Source of the DNA: Ruminococcaceae bacterium UBA7147
GTDB taxonomy: Bacteria; Bacillota; Clostridia; Oscillospirales; Acutalibacteraceae
Length of the DNA stretch: 12,713 nucleotides
Reading direction: 5' to 3'
NCBI GenBank assembly: GCA_002491825.1
Contig: DKWR01000063.1
Span: 2,015-14,727 of the forward strand
Shown here: positions 1 through 6,039 of the stretch, in pieces
How the letters are laid out: each line of letters opens with the position of its first letter
How positions within the stretch are numbered: position 1 is the stretch's first letter
Translations under genes and position numbers: made by a program
The notes under the pieces: generated by a model
What the model was told of the DNA's origin: nothing
The model's input: the letters and a program-made list of their open reading frames with translations, nothing else
The model's database searches: none

Positions 1-150
1 GTAGGAACCCGTCCCCTACGGAAAGGTTTGTTTGTTACTATAATATCGATATAATTGGTTACGTTTTATAGTAAATAGGGACACGGCACGCCGTGTCCCT
101 ACGACTGTAAAGGAAACGTTTGTATTATATCCGTAGGGGACGGCATCCCT
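1..150. repeat. Cluster of GTAGGG-type palindromes upstream of the hydrogenase gene
   Basis: A perfect 12-bp inverted repeat with a 2-nt loop lies at 76-101 (TAGGGACACGGC / GCCGTGTCCCTA). It is flanked by two oppositely oriented partial copies of a related motif, CCGTCCCCTACGG-like at about 8-21 and its reverse complement, CCGTAGGGGACGG, at about 130-142. The left copy may continue beyond the window edge. The ends (GTAGGG / CCCTAC) match the palindromes at 7617-7778 and 12616-12694, so this is probably the same dispersed, non-coding family. I see no coding capacity in it. Whether it acts as a MITE, a REP-like element or a transcription structure cannot be told from this sequence. Confidence 0.7.
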
Positions 151-270
151 GACGTCCCGAAACGTTACCTAAATATCAACTTAAAATTCAGGCAACCGTT
201 TTTATCTAAATGTCCGATTTTTCCATTCGATTTGCCTGCGGTGGCTTCGCCACAAATTATGGTTTATTCA

Positions 271-405
271 ATGAAATCGGTAGCTGTATTATTTTTGATT
301 TTTCTTTTATTGTCACAACCGCTAATTTCTGCCTATTGTATTTGTGAAAAGGCAACAAATATAGCGGCTTGTCACAATAGATTTAGAATAAGGTGTGAAT
401 TTTAA
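271..405 (+). CDS. Possible 44-aa secreted Cys-containing peptide (very uncertain)
   Basis: An open frame from ATG 271 (or the in-frame ATG 259) to TAA 403-405 encodes MKSVAVLFLIFLLLSQPLIS followed by about 24 residues with four cysteines (pattern C-x-C, then C, then C) and net positive charge. The N-terminus looks like a textbook signal peptide: a Lys, then a 12-residue hydrophobic core and a cleavage-like Ile-Ser-Ala. Against a real gene: there is no Shine-Dalgarno sequence or recognisable promoter, the ORF is short, T-rich DNA often gives hydrophobic codons by chance, and the DNA from 308 to 379 forms one long hairpin. I do not recognise a family. It is listed only so it can be tested. Confidence 0.18.
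   Translation: MKSVAVLFLIFLLLSQPLISAYCICEKATNIAACHNRFRIRCEF
308..379. repeat. Long imperfect hairpin upstream of the hydrogenase promoter
   Basis: Positions 308-318 pair with 369-379 (one mismatch), 319-324 with 362-367, 325-328 with 357-360, and 330-334 with 350-354. Only a bulged C and a small internal loop interrupt the stem, which has about 25 pairs around a roughly 15-nt loop. The structure sits about 45 bp upstream of the hydrogenase -35 region, so it is probably outside that transcript. It could be a degenerate mobile palindrome, a terminator-like structure without a T-tract, or a protein-binding region. A short signal-peptide-like ORF (271-405) runs through it. The two readings compete. 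Confidence 0.55.
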
Positions 406-424
406 AACGGGGGCAAAATATCTG

Positions 425-453
425 TTGAATTTGACAAAAAGCTGTTGTATAAT
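425..453 (+). promoter_or_regulatory. Probable promoter of the [FeFe]-hydrogenase gene
   Basis: TTGAAT (425-430), a 17-bp spacer and TATAAT (448-453) form a good sigma-A-type promoter about 60 bp upstream of the chosen start. A TTGACA at 431-436 is also present, but only 11 bp before the TATAAT. It would need a weaker -10 at 454-459. No clear Rex or Fur operator was found on the promoter itself. Confidence 0.6.
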
Positions 454-514
454 CATATATGTACAAGATTGTTAAAAAATCTACAAAGATTAACACAGCG
501 AAAGGATGAGTACG

Positions 515-2059
515 ATGAGAGGACTTTATTCGTCAAAAACAAAAATCCGCCACCAGATATTCACCGAGGTTGCACGCTTTGCATATGAGGGCGGCGACTA
601 TTCAAAGTTTGAAACTCTGCCATACAAGATTATCCCCGGCGAGATTTCTACATATCGTGAAAGTATCTTCCTTGAAAGAGCAATCGTAGGCGAAAGACTT
701 CGTCTTGCAATGGGACTTCCCTTGCTCCCTGTTCACGAGCAGGCTCCCATTTCAACAGGCGTTGAGGACAGTATGGTTGACGAAAAGTTCTACGCTCCTC
801 CGCTCATCAATATCATAAAATTTGCCTGCCACAGCTGTCCCGAAAAGCGTGTGTTTGTCAGCGACGGCTGTCAGGGATGTCTTGAGCACCCCTGCACCGA
901 GGTTTGCCCCAAGGGCGCAATTTCAATTCAGCACGGCAAGTCGGTAATTGACGACGAAAAATGTATCAAGTGCGGAAAGTGCAAAAGTGCCTGTCCGTAT
1001 AACGCTATAATCAAGCAGGAGCGTCCCTGTGCCGCCGCCTGCGGAATGAAGGCTATCCACAGCGACGAACACGGCAGAGCAGAAATTGACTATGACAAGT
1101 GCGTTTCCTGCGGTATGTGCCTCGTAAGCTGTCCTTTCAGCGCAATTGTTGACAAGAGCCAGATTTTCCAGACTATTATGGCTATTCAGAGCGATACTCC
1201 CGTTTATGCGGCTGTTGCCCCTGCTGTTGCAGGTCAGTTTAACGGACTTCCGTCAAGCAAAATCCGCAACGCTTTCAAGGCTCTCGGGTTTTCAGACGTT
1301 GTCGAGGTTGCAGTAGGCGCCGACCTTTGTACCGTTGAGGAGGCAAAGGACTTTATGGAGGAGGTTCCTGCAAAACAGCCGTTTATGGCTACCTCGTGCT
1401 GTCCTGCGTGGAGTATGATGGCTAAAAAGAACTTTCCGACAATCGCACAGAACATTTCAATGGCGCTCACTCCCATGGTGCTTACGGGCAGACTTACAAA
1501 GAAACAGTACCCAGGCAGTAAGGTTGTATTTATCGGACCGTGCGCCGCTAAAAAGCTTGAAGCAAGCCGCAGAAGTATCCGAAGCGACATTGACTTTGTA
1601 CTCACATTTGAAGAGGTTGCAGGTATGTTCTCGGCTAAAGAGGTTGACTTTGCAGCTCTCCCCGAGGACGAAGAAAAGCTTTCGTTCTCAAGTGCCGACG
1701 GCAGAGGCTTTGCAGTAAGCGGCGGTGTTGCAAAGGCAGTTGTAAACGCAATTTCAAAGCTCAACCCCGAGTGCGAGGTAAAGGTTGCCAACGCACAGGG
1801 ACTTGACGAGTGTGCAAAGCTGTTGAGAATGGCAAAGGCAGGAAAGTACAACGGCTATCTGCTTGAGGGTATGGCTTGCCCCGGCGGATGCGTTGCAGGA
1901 GCAGGAACAATCAACGTTCCCGACAAGTCGGCTATGGAAGTGCTCAAGAGCAAGAAAGAAACTAACTTTGAAGGCTCTGTTGATACTCCGTTCATCAGCG
2001 CACTTTCAACGCTTGAAAATATGTACCACGAGTTCGACTACAAGAACGATAACACATAA
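515..2059 (+). CDS. [FeFe]-hydrogenase, probable group B monomeric type
   Basis: Predicted cytoplasmic iron-only hydrogenase catalysing reversible 2H+ + 2e- to H2, probably with ferredoxin as partner (family knowledge). The 514-aa product has an N-terminal Cys-rich region (C105, C108 and several Cys up to about 125). Two ferredoxin-like 4Fe-4S motifs follow: C150-x2-C-x2-C-x3-C160-P and C196-x2-C-x2-C-x3-C206-P, with an extra Cys pair at C172/C176. The H-cluster signatures are TSCCPAW (293-299), GPCAAKK (341-347) and EGMACPGGC (451-459), supplying all four cluster cysteines plus the preceding proton-relay Cys. Ala after TSCCP, GPC instead of MPC, and GAG after the last motif match group B more than classical group A. 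ATG 515 is preferred to ATG 506: the AAAGG sequence touches 506 but lies about 8 nt from 515. No HydE/F/G maturase is in the window. Function confidence is high, subgroup moderate. Confidence 0.93.
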   Translation: MRGLYSSKTKIRHQIFTEVARFAYEGGDYSKFETLPYKIIPGEISTYRESIFLERAIVGERLRLAMGLPLLPVHEQAPISTGVEDSMVDEKFYAPPLINIIKFACHSCPEKRVFVSDGCQGCLEHPCTEVCPKGAISIQHGKSVIDDEKCIKCGKCKSACPYNAIIKQERPCAAACGMKAIHSDEHGRAEIDYDKCVSCGMCLVSCPFSAIVDKSQIFQTIMAIQSDTPVYAAVAPAVAGQFNGLPSSKIRNAFKALGFSDVVEVAVGADLCTVEEAKDFMEEVPAKQPFMATSCCPAWSMMAKKNFPTIAQNISMALTPMVLTGRLTKKQYPGSKVVFIGPCAAKKLEASRRSIRSDIDFVLTFEEVAGMFSAKEVDFAALPEDEEKLSFSSADGRGFAVSGGVAKAVVNAISKLNPECEVKVANAQGLDECAKLLRMAKAGKYNGYLLEGMACPGGCVAGAGTINVPDKSAMEVLKSKKETNFEGSVDTPFISALSTLENMYHEFDYKNDNT

Positions 2060-2084
2060 TATGTAAATTGAATTTTAAACAATA

Positions 2085-2120
2085 AGACGGCAGGAACTGC
2101 AATTGCAATTCCTGCCGTTT
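2085..2120. terminator. Bidirectional intrinsic terminator between hydrogenase and feo operon
   Basis: ACGGCAGGAA (2087-2096) pairs with TTCCTGCCGT (2109-2118), and the stem continues inward through TGCAATTGCA with one mismatch. On + the stem is followed by TTTATTATT. On - it is followed by CTTATTGTTT. It lies 27 bp after the hydrogenase stop and abuts the stop codon of the convergent Cys-rich peptide gene, so it can end both transcripts. Confidence 0.85.
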
Positions 2121-2121
2121 A

Positions 2122-2292
2122 TTATTCTTCGCCGCAATCGCAGTTGTTGCCGCACTTTCCCGAGTACGGACAGCCACTGCATTTTGTACAGCATTTTTTC
2201 TTTTTTCTGATAATTGAGTATATGCACAGCCCCACAAGGAGCAGTGCTACTGCGCCGATTATGATGTCGGCAATCGGTATTCCGAAAATCAT
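2122..2292 (-). CDS. FeoB-associated Cys-rich membrane protein (56 aa)
   Basis: A 56-residue peptide with one N-terminal membrane segment (about residues 5-28), then RKKKK as a cytoplasmic positive anchor, then a Cys-rich tail with seven Cys (C34, C35, C38, C41, C47, C51, C53) ending in CGEE. This is the architecture of the FeoB-associated Cys-rich membrane protein family, which sits next to feoB in many Firmicutes and is thought to help ferrous iron transport (biochemical role not settled). The ATG follows the feoB stop directly (TAAATG). An AGGA nine bases upstream, inside the feoB end, supports translational coupling. The terminator at 2085-2120 follows at once. It is too short for usual ORF cut-offs. 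Confidence 0.88.
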   Translation of the reverse strand: MIFGIPIADIIIGAVALLLVGLCIYSIIRKKKKCCTKCSGCPYSGKCGNNCDCGEE

Positions 2293-4329
2293 TTACATCA
2301 TTCCTATGTTCATAATGAGTGTGCCGAACTGGTAAACGAGCGCAGACGCAAGCCACGCAACGAAAATCTGATATACAATCGTTACAGCCGTCCACTTTGC
2401 ACTGCCCATTTCCTTGCGGATTGCAGAAAGAGCGGCAACACAGGGTGTGTAGAGCAGAACGAAAACGAGGAACGAGAAAGCCGAAAGCGGAGAAAATGCG
2501 CTTGCAAGGCTTGCTCCGGGGTAGAGAACCGCAAGGGTTGAGGCTACGCTTTCCTTTGCGGCTATGCCCGTAACGAGCGATACCGAGGCTCTCCAGTCGC
2601 CGAAACCGCAGATTGAAAATACGGGAGCGATAAACTTGCCGATTGAGGCGAGCATACTTTCATCGGGAGAAACCATCTGCATTGAGAAATTAAAGCTCTG
2701 CAAGAACCAGATAAGGATTGACGCTCCCAGAAGCACTGTTCCTGCTCTTACAAGGAAGTCCTTAAGTCTGTCCCAGACGTGAAGCCAGAGGCTCTTTGGC
2801 GAGGGCATACGGTAGGGCGGAAGCTCCATAACAAACGGTGCGTTTTTGCCCTTTAAAATCGTACTCTTAAACAGCAGAGCCGTAAGCACGCCGACAACCA
2901 TTCCGAGAATGTAGATTCCGAAAATTACAAGCGGACCGCAGTCGGGGAAGAAGTACGAGATAAACAGCAGATAAACAGGCATTTTTGCCGAGCAGGACAT
3001 AAACGGCGTGATTAGAATTGTAAGCCGTTTGTCCTTCTGATTTTCAAGCGTTCTCGTTGCCAGAACGGCGGGAACGGTACAGCCGAAGCCCATAAGCATA
3101 GGCACAAACGCTCTGCCCGAAAGCCCTATGTACCTTAAAAGCTTATCCATAATGAACGCCGCTCGTGACATATATCCGCTGTCCTCGAGCAGTGATAGCA
3201 GGGTAAACAACAGCATAATCTGCGGCAGGAATGAGATTACCGAGCCTACGCCTGCGATTATTCCGTCAATCACAAGGCTTTGCGCCCAGGTTGATGCGTT
3301 TACGGAAACGAGGAGTGACTGTAGTCCTCCGCCGAGTAAGTCGGTTATAAGATAAGTTGCACCGTCACGCAAAAGTGTTCCAGGTGCGCCGAAGGTGACC
3401 GCAAACACCATAAGCATAACGATTAAGAAGAACGGCAGTGCAAAAAATCTGTTTGTGACGACCTTGTCGATTTTGTCCGATACGCTTAAATAGTCCGCAG
3501 GCCGCTTTCGTGTGACCGCCTTCTGCGTAATCGAGCATATGTATTTGTACCGTTCATCGGCAATAATCATCTCACGGTCAACGTTTTTTGACGTGTGAAT
3601 TTCGTCAACGTGCAGGTTGATATGCGCCTTCTGCTTTTCGGTGAAATTGTAGTGATTCCACGTTACCTTGTCGCCCTCAAAAAGCTTTACAGCCGTCCAG
3701 CGTTTGCGGTGGTAGCTGTGCTGTTTTATATCCTCGAGTGCCTCCTCAATCTCACGCAGAATTCTGTCAACCTCGTAGGAGTAAATGTTCTTTACGGGTA
3801 CGTATTTTCCGTTGTCGTAAAGCTGTACAACCTTTTCAACAAGCTTGTCGATACCCACATTTTTGCTCGCTGAAATCGGTACAATTGGTATTCCGAGCTG
3901 TTTTTCAAGAAAAGGAATGTCGATTTTGTCGCCGTTCTTTTCGAGTAAATCGCACATATTCAGCGCAATTACAATCGGTCTTGCAAGCTCTGCAAGCTGG
4001 GTGGTGAGGTAGAGATTTCTCTCTAAATTCGTTGCGTCGATTATGTCGATTATAACGTCGGGGTCGTCGTTTAAAAGGCAGTTTCGTGTAACAATCTCCT
4101 CGGGCGTGTAGGGCGACAGCGAGTAAATTCCCGGCAAATCCACAACCTCAATATCACGCCCGAGTGAATTTCTCACCTTGCCCGACTTCTTTTCCACAGT
4201 AACGCCCGGCCAGTTGCCGACATACTGCTTGCTTCCTGTCAGCTGATTAAAAAGCGTTGTCTTGCCGCAGTTCGGGTTGCCGGCAAGCACGACGTTAATC
4301 GTTTTGTTTTTGTCCTGATTACTTTCCAT
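2293..4329 (-). CDS. feoB: Ferrous iron transport protein B
   Basis: A 678-aa inner-membrane Fe2+ transporter with a cytosolic GTPase domain, near the usual family length. G-domain motifs are all visible: G1 GNPNCGKTT (17-25), G2 Thr in NWPGVTV (39-45), G3 DLPG (64-67), G4 NMCD (124-127) and G5 SASK (about 156). A helical linker follows, then about ten membrane segments from residue 295 onward. The two conserved gate regions are present: MGFGCTVPAVLATRTLENQK with a following MSCSAKMPVY, and GIAAKESVASTLAVLY. A TTG at 4338 would overlap the feoA stop, but it is only about 1 nt from the GAGG sequence. ATG 4329 is 10 nt from it and is preferred. Second gene of feoA-feoB-Cys-rich peptide. Confidence 0.97.
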   Translation of the reverse strand: MESNQDKNKTINVVLAGNPNCGKTTLFNQLTGSKQYVGNWPGVTVEKKSGKVRNSLGRDIEVVDLPGIYSLSPYTPEEIVTRNCLLNDDPDVIIDIIDATNLERNLYLTTQLAELARPIVIALNMCDLLEKNGDKIDIPFLEKQLGIPIVPISASKNVGIDKLVEKVVQLYDNGKYVPVKNIYSYEVDRILREIEEALEDIKQHSYHRKRWTAVKLFEGDKVTWNHYNFTEKQKAHINLHVDEIHTSKNVDREMIIADERYKYICSITQKAVTRKRPADYLSVSDKIDKVVTNRFFALPFFLIVMLMVFAVTFGAPGTLLRDGATYLITDLLGGGLQSLLVSVNASTWAQSLVIDGIIAGVGSVISFLPQIMLLFTLLSLLEDSGYMSRAAFIMDKLLRYIGLSGRAFVPMLMGFGCTVPAVLATRTLENQKDKRLTILITPFMSCSAKMPVYLLFISYFFPDCGPLVIFGIYILGMVVGVLTALLFKSTILKGKNAPFVMELPPYRMPSPKSLWLHVWDRLKDFLVRAGTVLLGASILIWFLQSFNFSMQMVSPDESMLASIGKFIAPVFSICGFGDWRASVSLVTGIAAKESVASTLAVLYPGASLASAFSPLSAFSFLVFVLLYTPCVAALSAIRKEMGSAKWTAVTIVYQIFVAWLASALVYQFGTLIMNIGMM

Positions 4330-4334
4330 ATATA

Positions 4335-4559
4335 TCAATCCTCAAGGAAAATTTCTTTTGCCTCGCTCACACGCAGGCTCAGCTCATACCCTCTCACAAT
4401 TATTACAATCGGGTCGCCGAACGGTGCAGTTTTCAGCTTTTTTACTGTTGCACCGGGAGTTATTCCCATATCAATTATACGTCTGCGAAGTGCGCCCGAT
4501 GACCCAAGACGTGAAACAACGCCCGTCTGACCGAGCTTTAAATCGTCAAGTGTTTTCAT
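4335..4559 (-). CDS. feoA: Ferrous iron transport protein A
   Basis: A 74-aa cytosolic SH3-like protein. It shows the FeoA pattern of a short N-terminus, then LGQTGVVSRLGSSGALRRRI, DMGITPGATVKKLKTAPFGD, PIVIIVRGYELSLR and the C-terminal AKEIFLED. FeoA is thought to bind FeoB and modulate its transport activity. The gene is first in the operon and ends 5 bp before the preferred feoB ATG. An AGAGG lies about 8 nt upstream of its ATG. Expression probably depends on the promoter and metal-repressor-like dyad at 4577-4626. Confidence 0.95.
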   Translation of the reverse strand: MKTLDDLKLGQTGVVSRLGSSGALRRRIIDMGITPGATVKKLKTAPFGDPIVIIVRGYELSLRVSEAKEIFLED

Positions 4560-4576
4560 AAAATTACCTCTTTTTA

Positions 4577-4596
4577 CAGTTAGCCTTAACTAACTG
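4577..4596. promoter_or_regulatory. Dyad operator, DtxR/IdeR-like, in the feo promoter
   Basis: CAGTTAG (4577-4583) and CTAACTG (4590-4596) form a perfect 7-bp dyad around CCTTAA. Read on the minus strand it contains TTAGTTAAGGCTAACT, resembling the DtxR/IdeR consensus TTAGGTTAGGCTAACCTAA, especially the GGCTAAC core. It lies just downstream of the -10 box, where a bound iron-responsive repressor would block transcription start. Repressor identity is inferred. No regulator gene of this type is in the window. Confidence 0.6.
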
Positions 4597-4597
4597 A

Positions 4598-4626
4598 ATG
4601 ATATCACAAATTAAAACAAAAGTCAA
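4598..4626 (-). promoter_or_regulatory. feo operon promoter
   Basis: On the minus strand, TTGACT (4626-4621), a 17-bp spacer and TATCAT (4603-4598) form a near-consensus vegetative promoter upstream of feoA. The dyad at 4577-4596 follows directly, so the two overlap functionally. Confidence 0.75.
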
Positions 4627-4645
4627 CAATATAATCAGAAAATAG

Positions 4646-4674
4646 TGGAAACAGAGGAATTTATGTGGTAATAT
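4646..4674 (+). promoter_or_regulatory. Possible promoter of the DUF218 protein gene
   Basis: TGGAAA (4646-4651), a 17-bp spacer and TAATAT (4669-4674) with an extended TGG just before the -10. This is a moderate match lying 25 bp before the ATG and divergent from the feo promoter, leaving about 20 bp between the two -35 boxes. Confidence 0.4.
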
Positions 4675-4698
4675 ATAGTCAATGATTGGAGTGAGTTT

Positions 4699-5478
4699 AT
4701 GAAAAAAATTATCTTTACTATTATACGCAGTATCTTTGCAATTCTTGCAGTGATTCTTGCAGTTTTTTTGGTTGCACCTATGGGACAGGGCATTATAAAT
4801 ATCGGAAATATTACGGGAACGGTGCTTTGTGTGTGGATTTTCTGCGTGAGCGTTGCACCGATTCACAGGGCATTAAGAAATTATTTCTGCCGTCATAAAT
4901 TCACAAAATTTCTCTACAGATTTGTAAACGTCTGCTTTATCATCTTTGCAGTTTACGGAACTGTTGTTACCTCGCTTATGACGTGGGCGGCTTTGCAGAC
5001 TCCCGCAGAAAACGCAACGGTTGTTGTGCTCGGCGCACAGGTAAAGCCGTGGGGGCCGTCGGCTGTTTTAAACGGAAGAATAAGCGGAGCGCAGAGGTAT
5101 CTTCAAGAACACGAAAACGCAAACGCAGTGCTTTCGGGAGGACAGGGAAGCGACGAGCCGACAAGCGAGGCACAGTGTATGTACGACGCCTTAACCGAGC
5201 GTGGAATTGAAAAAAGCAGGCTTTATCTCGAGGACAAATCCACCAACACCACAGAGAATATCAAAAATTCTGTGCAGGTGATTGAGGACAACAACCTGAA
5301 TCCCGACCTTGCAATTGCAACCGACTTTTATCACCAACTGCGTGTGCGGATAATTATGAATCAGCTCGGAATAGAAAGAAATGTCGGAGCGGTGAACTCC
5401 GACACTTCAATTCTCTATCTTCCCGTTTTTACTGTCCGTGAATGGTTTGCCCTGCCGTATCAGGTTCTATTTCGGTAG
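4699..5478 (+). CDS. SanA/YdcF-like DUF218 membrane protein
   Basis: A 259-aa protein with three probable N-terminal membrane segments (about 4-27, 35-55 and 74-98), then a DUF218 (YdcF/SanA/ElyC-type) domain from about 107 to 235. Visible motifs are VVVLGAQ (108-114), LNGRI, LSGGQG (145-150), SEA (156-158), the signature STNTTEN (181-187) and TDFYH (208-212). DUF218 proteins are envelope-linked, and some members affect cell-wall integrity or vancomycin sensitivity. The exact reaction here is unknown. GGAGTGAG sits about 5 nt before the ATG. The last 50 bp overlap the 3' end of the convergent 78-aa gene, and no terminator separates them. Family assignment is firm, function is not. Confidence 0.9.
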   Translation: MKKIIFTIIRSIFAILAVILAVFLVAPMGQGIINIGNITGTVLCVWIFCVSVAPIHRALRNYFCRHKFTKFLYRFVNVCFIIFAVYGTVVTSLMTWAALQTPAENATVVVLGAQVKPWGPSAVLNGRISGAQRYLQEHENANAVLSGGQGSDEPTSEAQCMYDALTERGIEKSRLYLEDKSTNTTENIKNSVQVIEDNNLNPDLAIATDFYHQLRVRIIMNQLGIERNVGAVNSDTSILYLPVFTVREWFALPYQVLFR

Positions 5479-5665
5479 CGATAACCTCGGCAACGCTGTT
5501 GAACGAATCAATGTGAACTCCGCTTTGATGACGTGAGTTTGAAAGCTCAAGCGGATAGGTTTCGTTGTTTACAACGTCAACAATCGGCGAACGCTTTGTT
5601 TCGCTGTTGCGTGACGGAAGCTCAATGGGATATTGTTCGTGCTTTTTATCTGACTTTTTACTCAT
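5429..5665 (-). CDS. Unknown 78-aa hydrophilic protein with internal repeat
   Basis: I do not recognise this protein. It starts with a Lys-rich stretch (MSKKSDKK). Two imperfect tandem units of about 23 residues follow, one beginning EQYPIELPSR (about 10-19) and the other ETYPLELSNSR (about 35-45), each followed by a Pro/Gly-Ile/Val-Asp stretch. There is no Cys, signal peptide or membrane segment. ATG 5665 is chosen because AAAGGTGG lies 8 nt upstream. A GTG at 5677 lies inside that ribosome-binding site. The gene's last 50 bp are antisense to the end of the DUF218 gene. The strong ribosome-binding site and the internal repeat support a real gene, but no promoter is evident. Confidence 0.6.
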   Translation of the reverse strand: MSKKSDKKHEQYPIELPSRNSETKRSPIVDVVNNETYPLELSNSRHQSGVHIDSFNSVAEVIATEIEPDTAGQTIHGQ

Positions 5666-5670
5666 AAATA

Positions 5671-5689
5671 AAACCACCTTTGTGATGAG
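5671..5689. repeat. 19-bp direct repeat, copy 1 (over the ribosome-binding site)
   Basis: AAACCACCTTTGTGATGAG is identical to 5984-6002. On the minus strand this copy contains the AAAGGTGG ribosome-binding site of the 78-aa gene. Confidence 0.8.
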
Positions 5690-5771
5690 TATGTTTCAGT
5701 TTGTATAAAAAGTTACTATAAGCAATAAGCAAAAAATTTATAAATTATGCAACAAGACTTTGCCATTATAT

Positions 5772-5926
5772 CCAAGGCTCCCCTTCGAGGGGAGCTGTCA
5801 TTTTGCTTGCAAAATGGCTGAGGGGTGGAGATGAACTTTTACTTATTTTTGCACGTTCTTCTACCCTGCAACCCTTTCGTCACAGCGATAAATCGCTGCG
5901 CCACCTTCCCTCAAGGGAAGGCTTGG
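5772..5926. repeat. MITE-like palindromic element (about 155 bp)
   Basis: The left end CCAAGGCTCCCCTTCGAGGG and the right end (5897-5926, reverse complement CCAAGCCTTCCCTTGAGGGA) are imperfect inverted repeats, and each is itself a hairpin (CTCCCCTTCGAGGGGAG; CTTCCCTCAAGGGAAG). Interior hairpins are present: CATTTTGCTTGCAAAATG at about 5799-5816 and CAGCGATAAATCGCTG at about 5883-5898. No transposase or credible ORF lies inside. Such non-autonomous palindromic elements are common between genes of gut Clostridia. The flanks, 5690-5771 and 5927-5983, show nothing else I can name. Confidence 0.7.
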
Positions 5927-5983
5927 CTATGTCTCAAAAGTTGACTATTCCAAATTTTCTGCTAAAGCTTTTTCGACAATCTG

Positions 5984-6018
5984 AAACCACCTTTGTGATG
6001 AGGTGGTTTTATTTTTTG
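5984..6018 (+). terminator. Rightward intrinsic terminator containing direct-repeat copy 2
   Basis: AAACCACCT (5984-5992) and AGGTGGTTT (6001-6009) form a 9-bp stem with an 8-nt loop, followed by TTTTATTTTTTG on +. On the minus strand there is no T-tract after the hairpin, so it terminates rightward transcription, away from the HAAS gene that ends at 6040. The nearest rightward gene is the DUF218 gene, about 500 bp upstream. Positions 5984-6002 duplicate 5671-5689. Confidence 0.65.
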
Positions 6019-6039
6019 CGTTGTTTAAACTATTATACA

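Noticed and set aside
339..361. Possible Rex-type redox operator (TATTTGT-N9-ACAAATA) before the hydrogenase
   Set aside because: The spacing and half-sites do not fit TTGTGAA-N4-TTCACAA, and the symmetry lies within the larger 308-379 hairpin.
431..453. TTGACA with TATAAT only 11 bp away at the hydrogenase and padR promoters
   Set aside because: An 11-bp spacer is too short for sigma-A. Alternative box pairings with 16-17 bp spacers exist at both sites.
1234..1851. Long minus-strand open frame inside the hydrogenase gene
   Set aside because: Its translation is the antisense shadow of a well-supported hydrogenase and shows no family motif or ribosome-binding site.
2075..2395. 106-aa minus frame over the Cys-rich peptide
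   Set aside because: It is out of frame with feoB and overlaps both the feoB end and the better supported FeoB-associated peptide (2122-2292).
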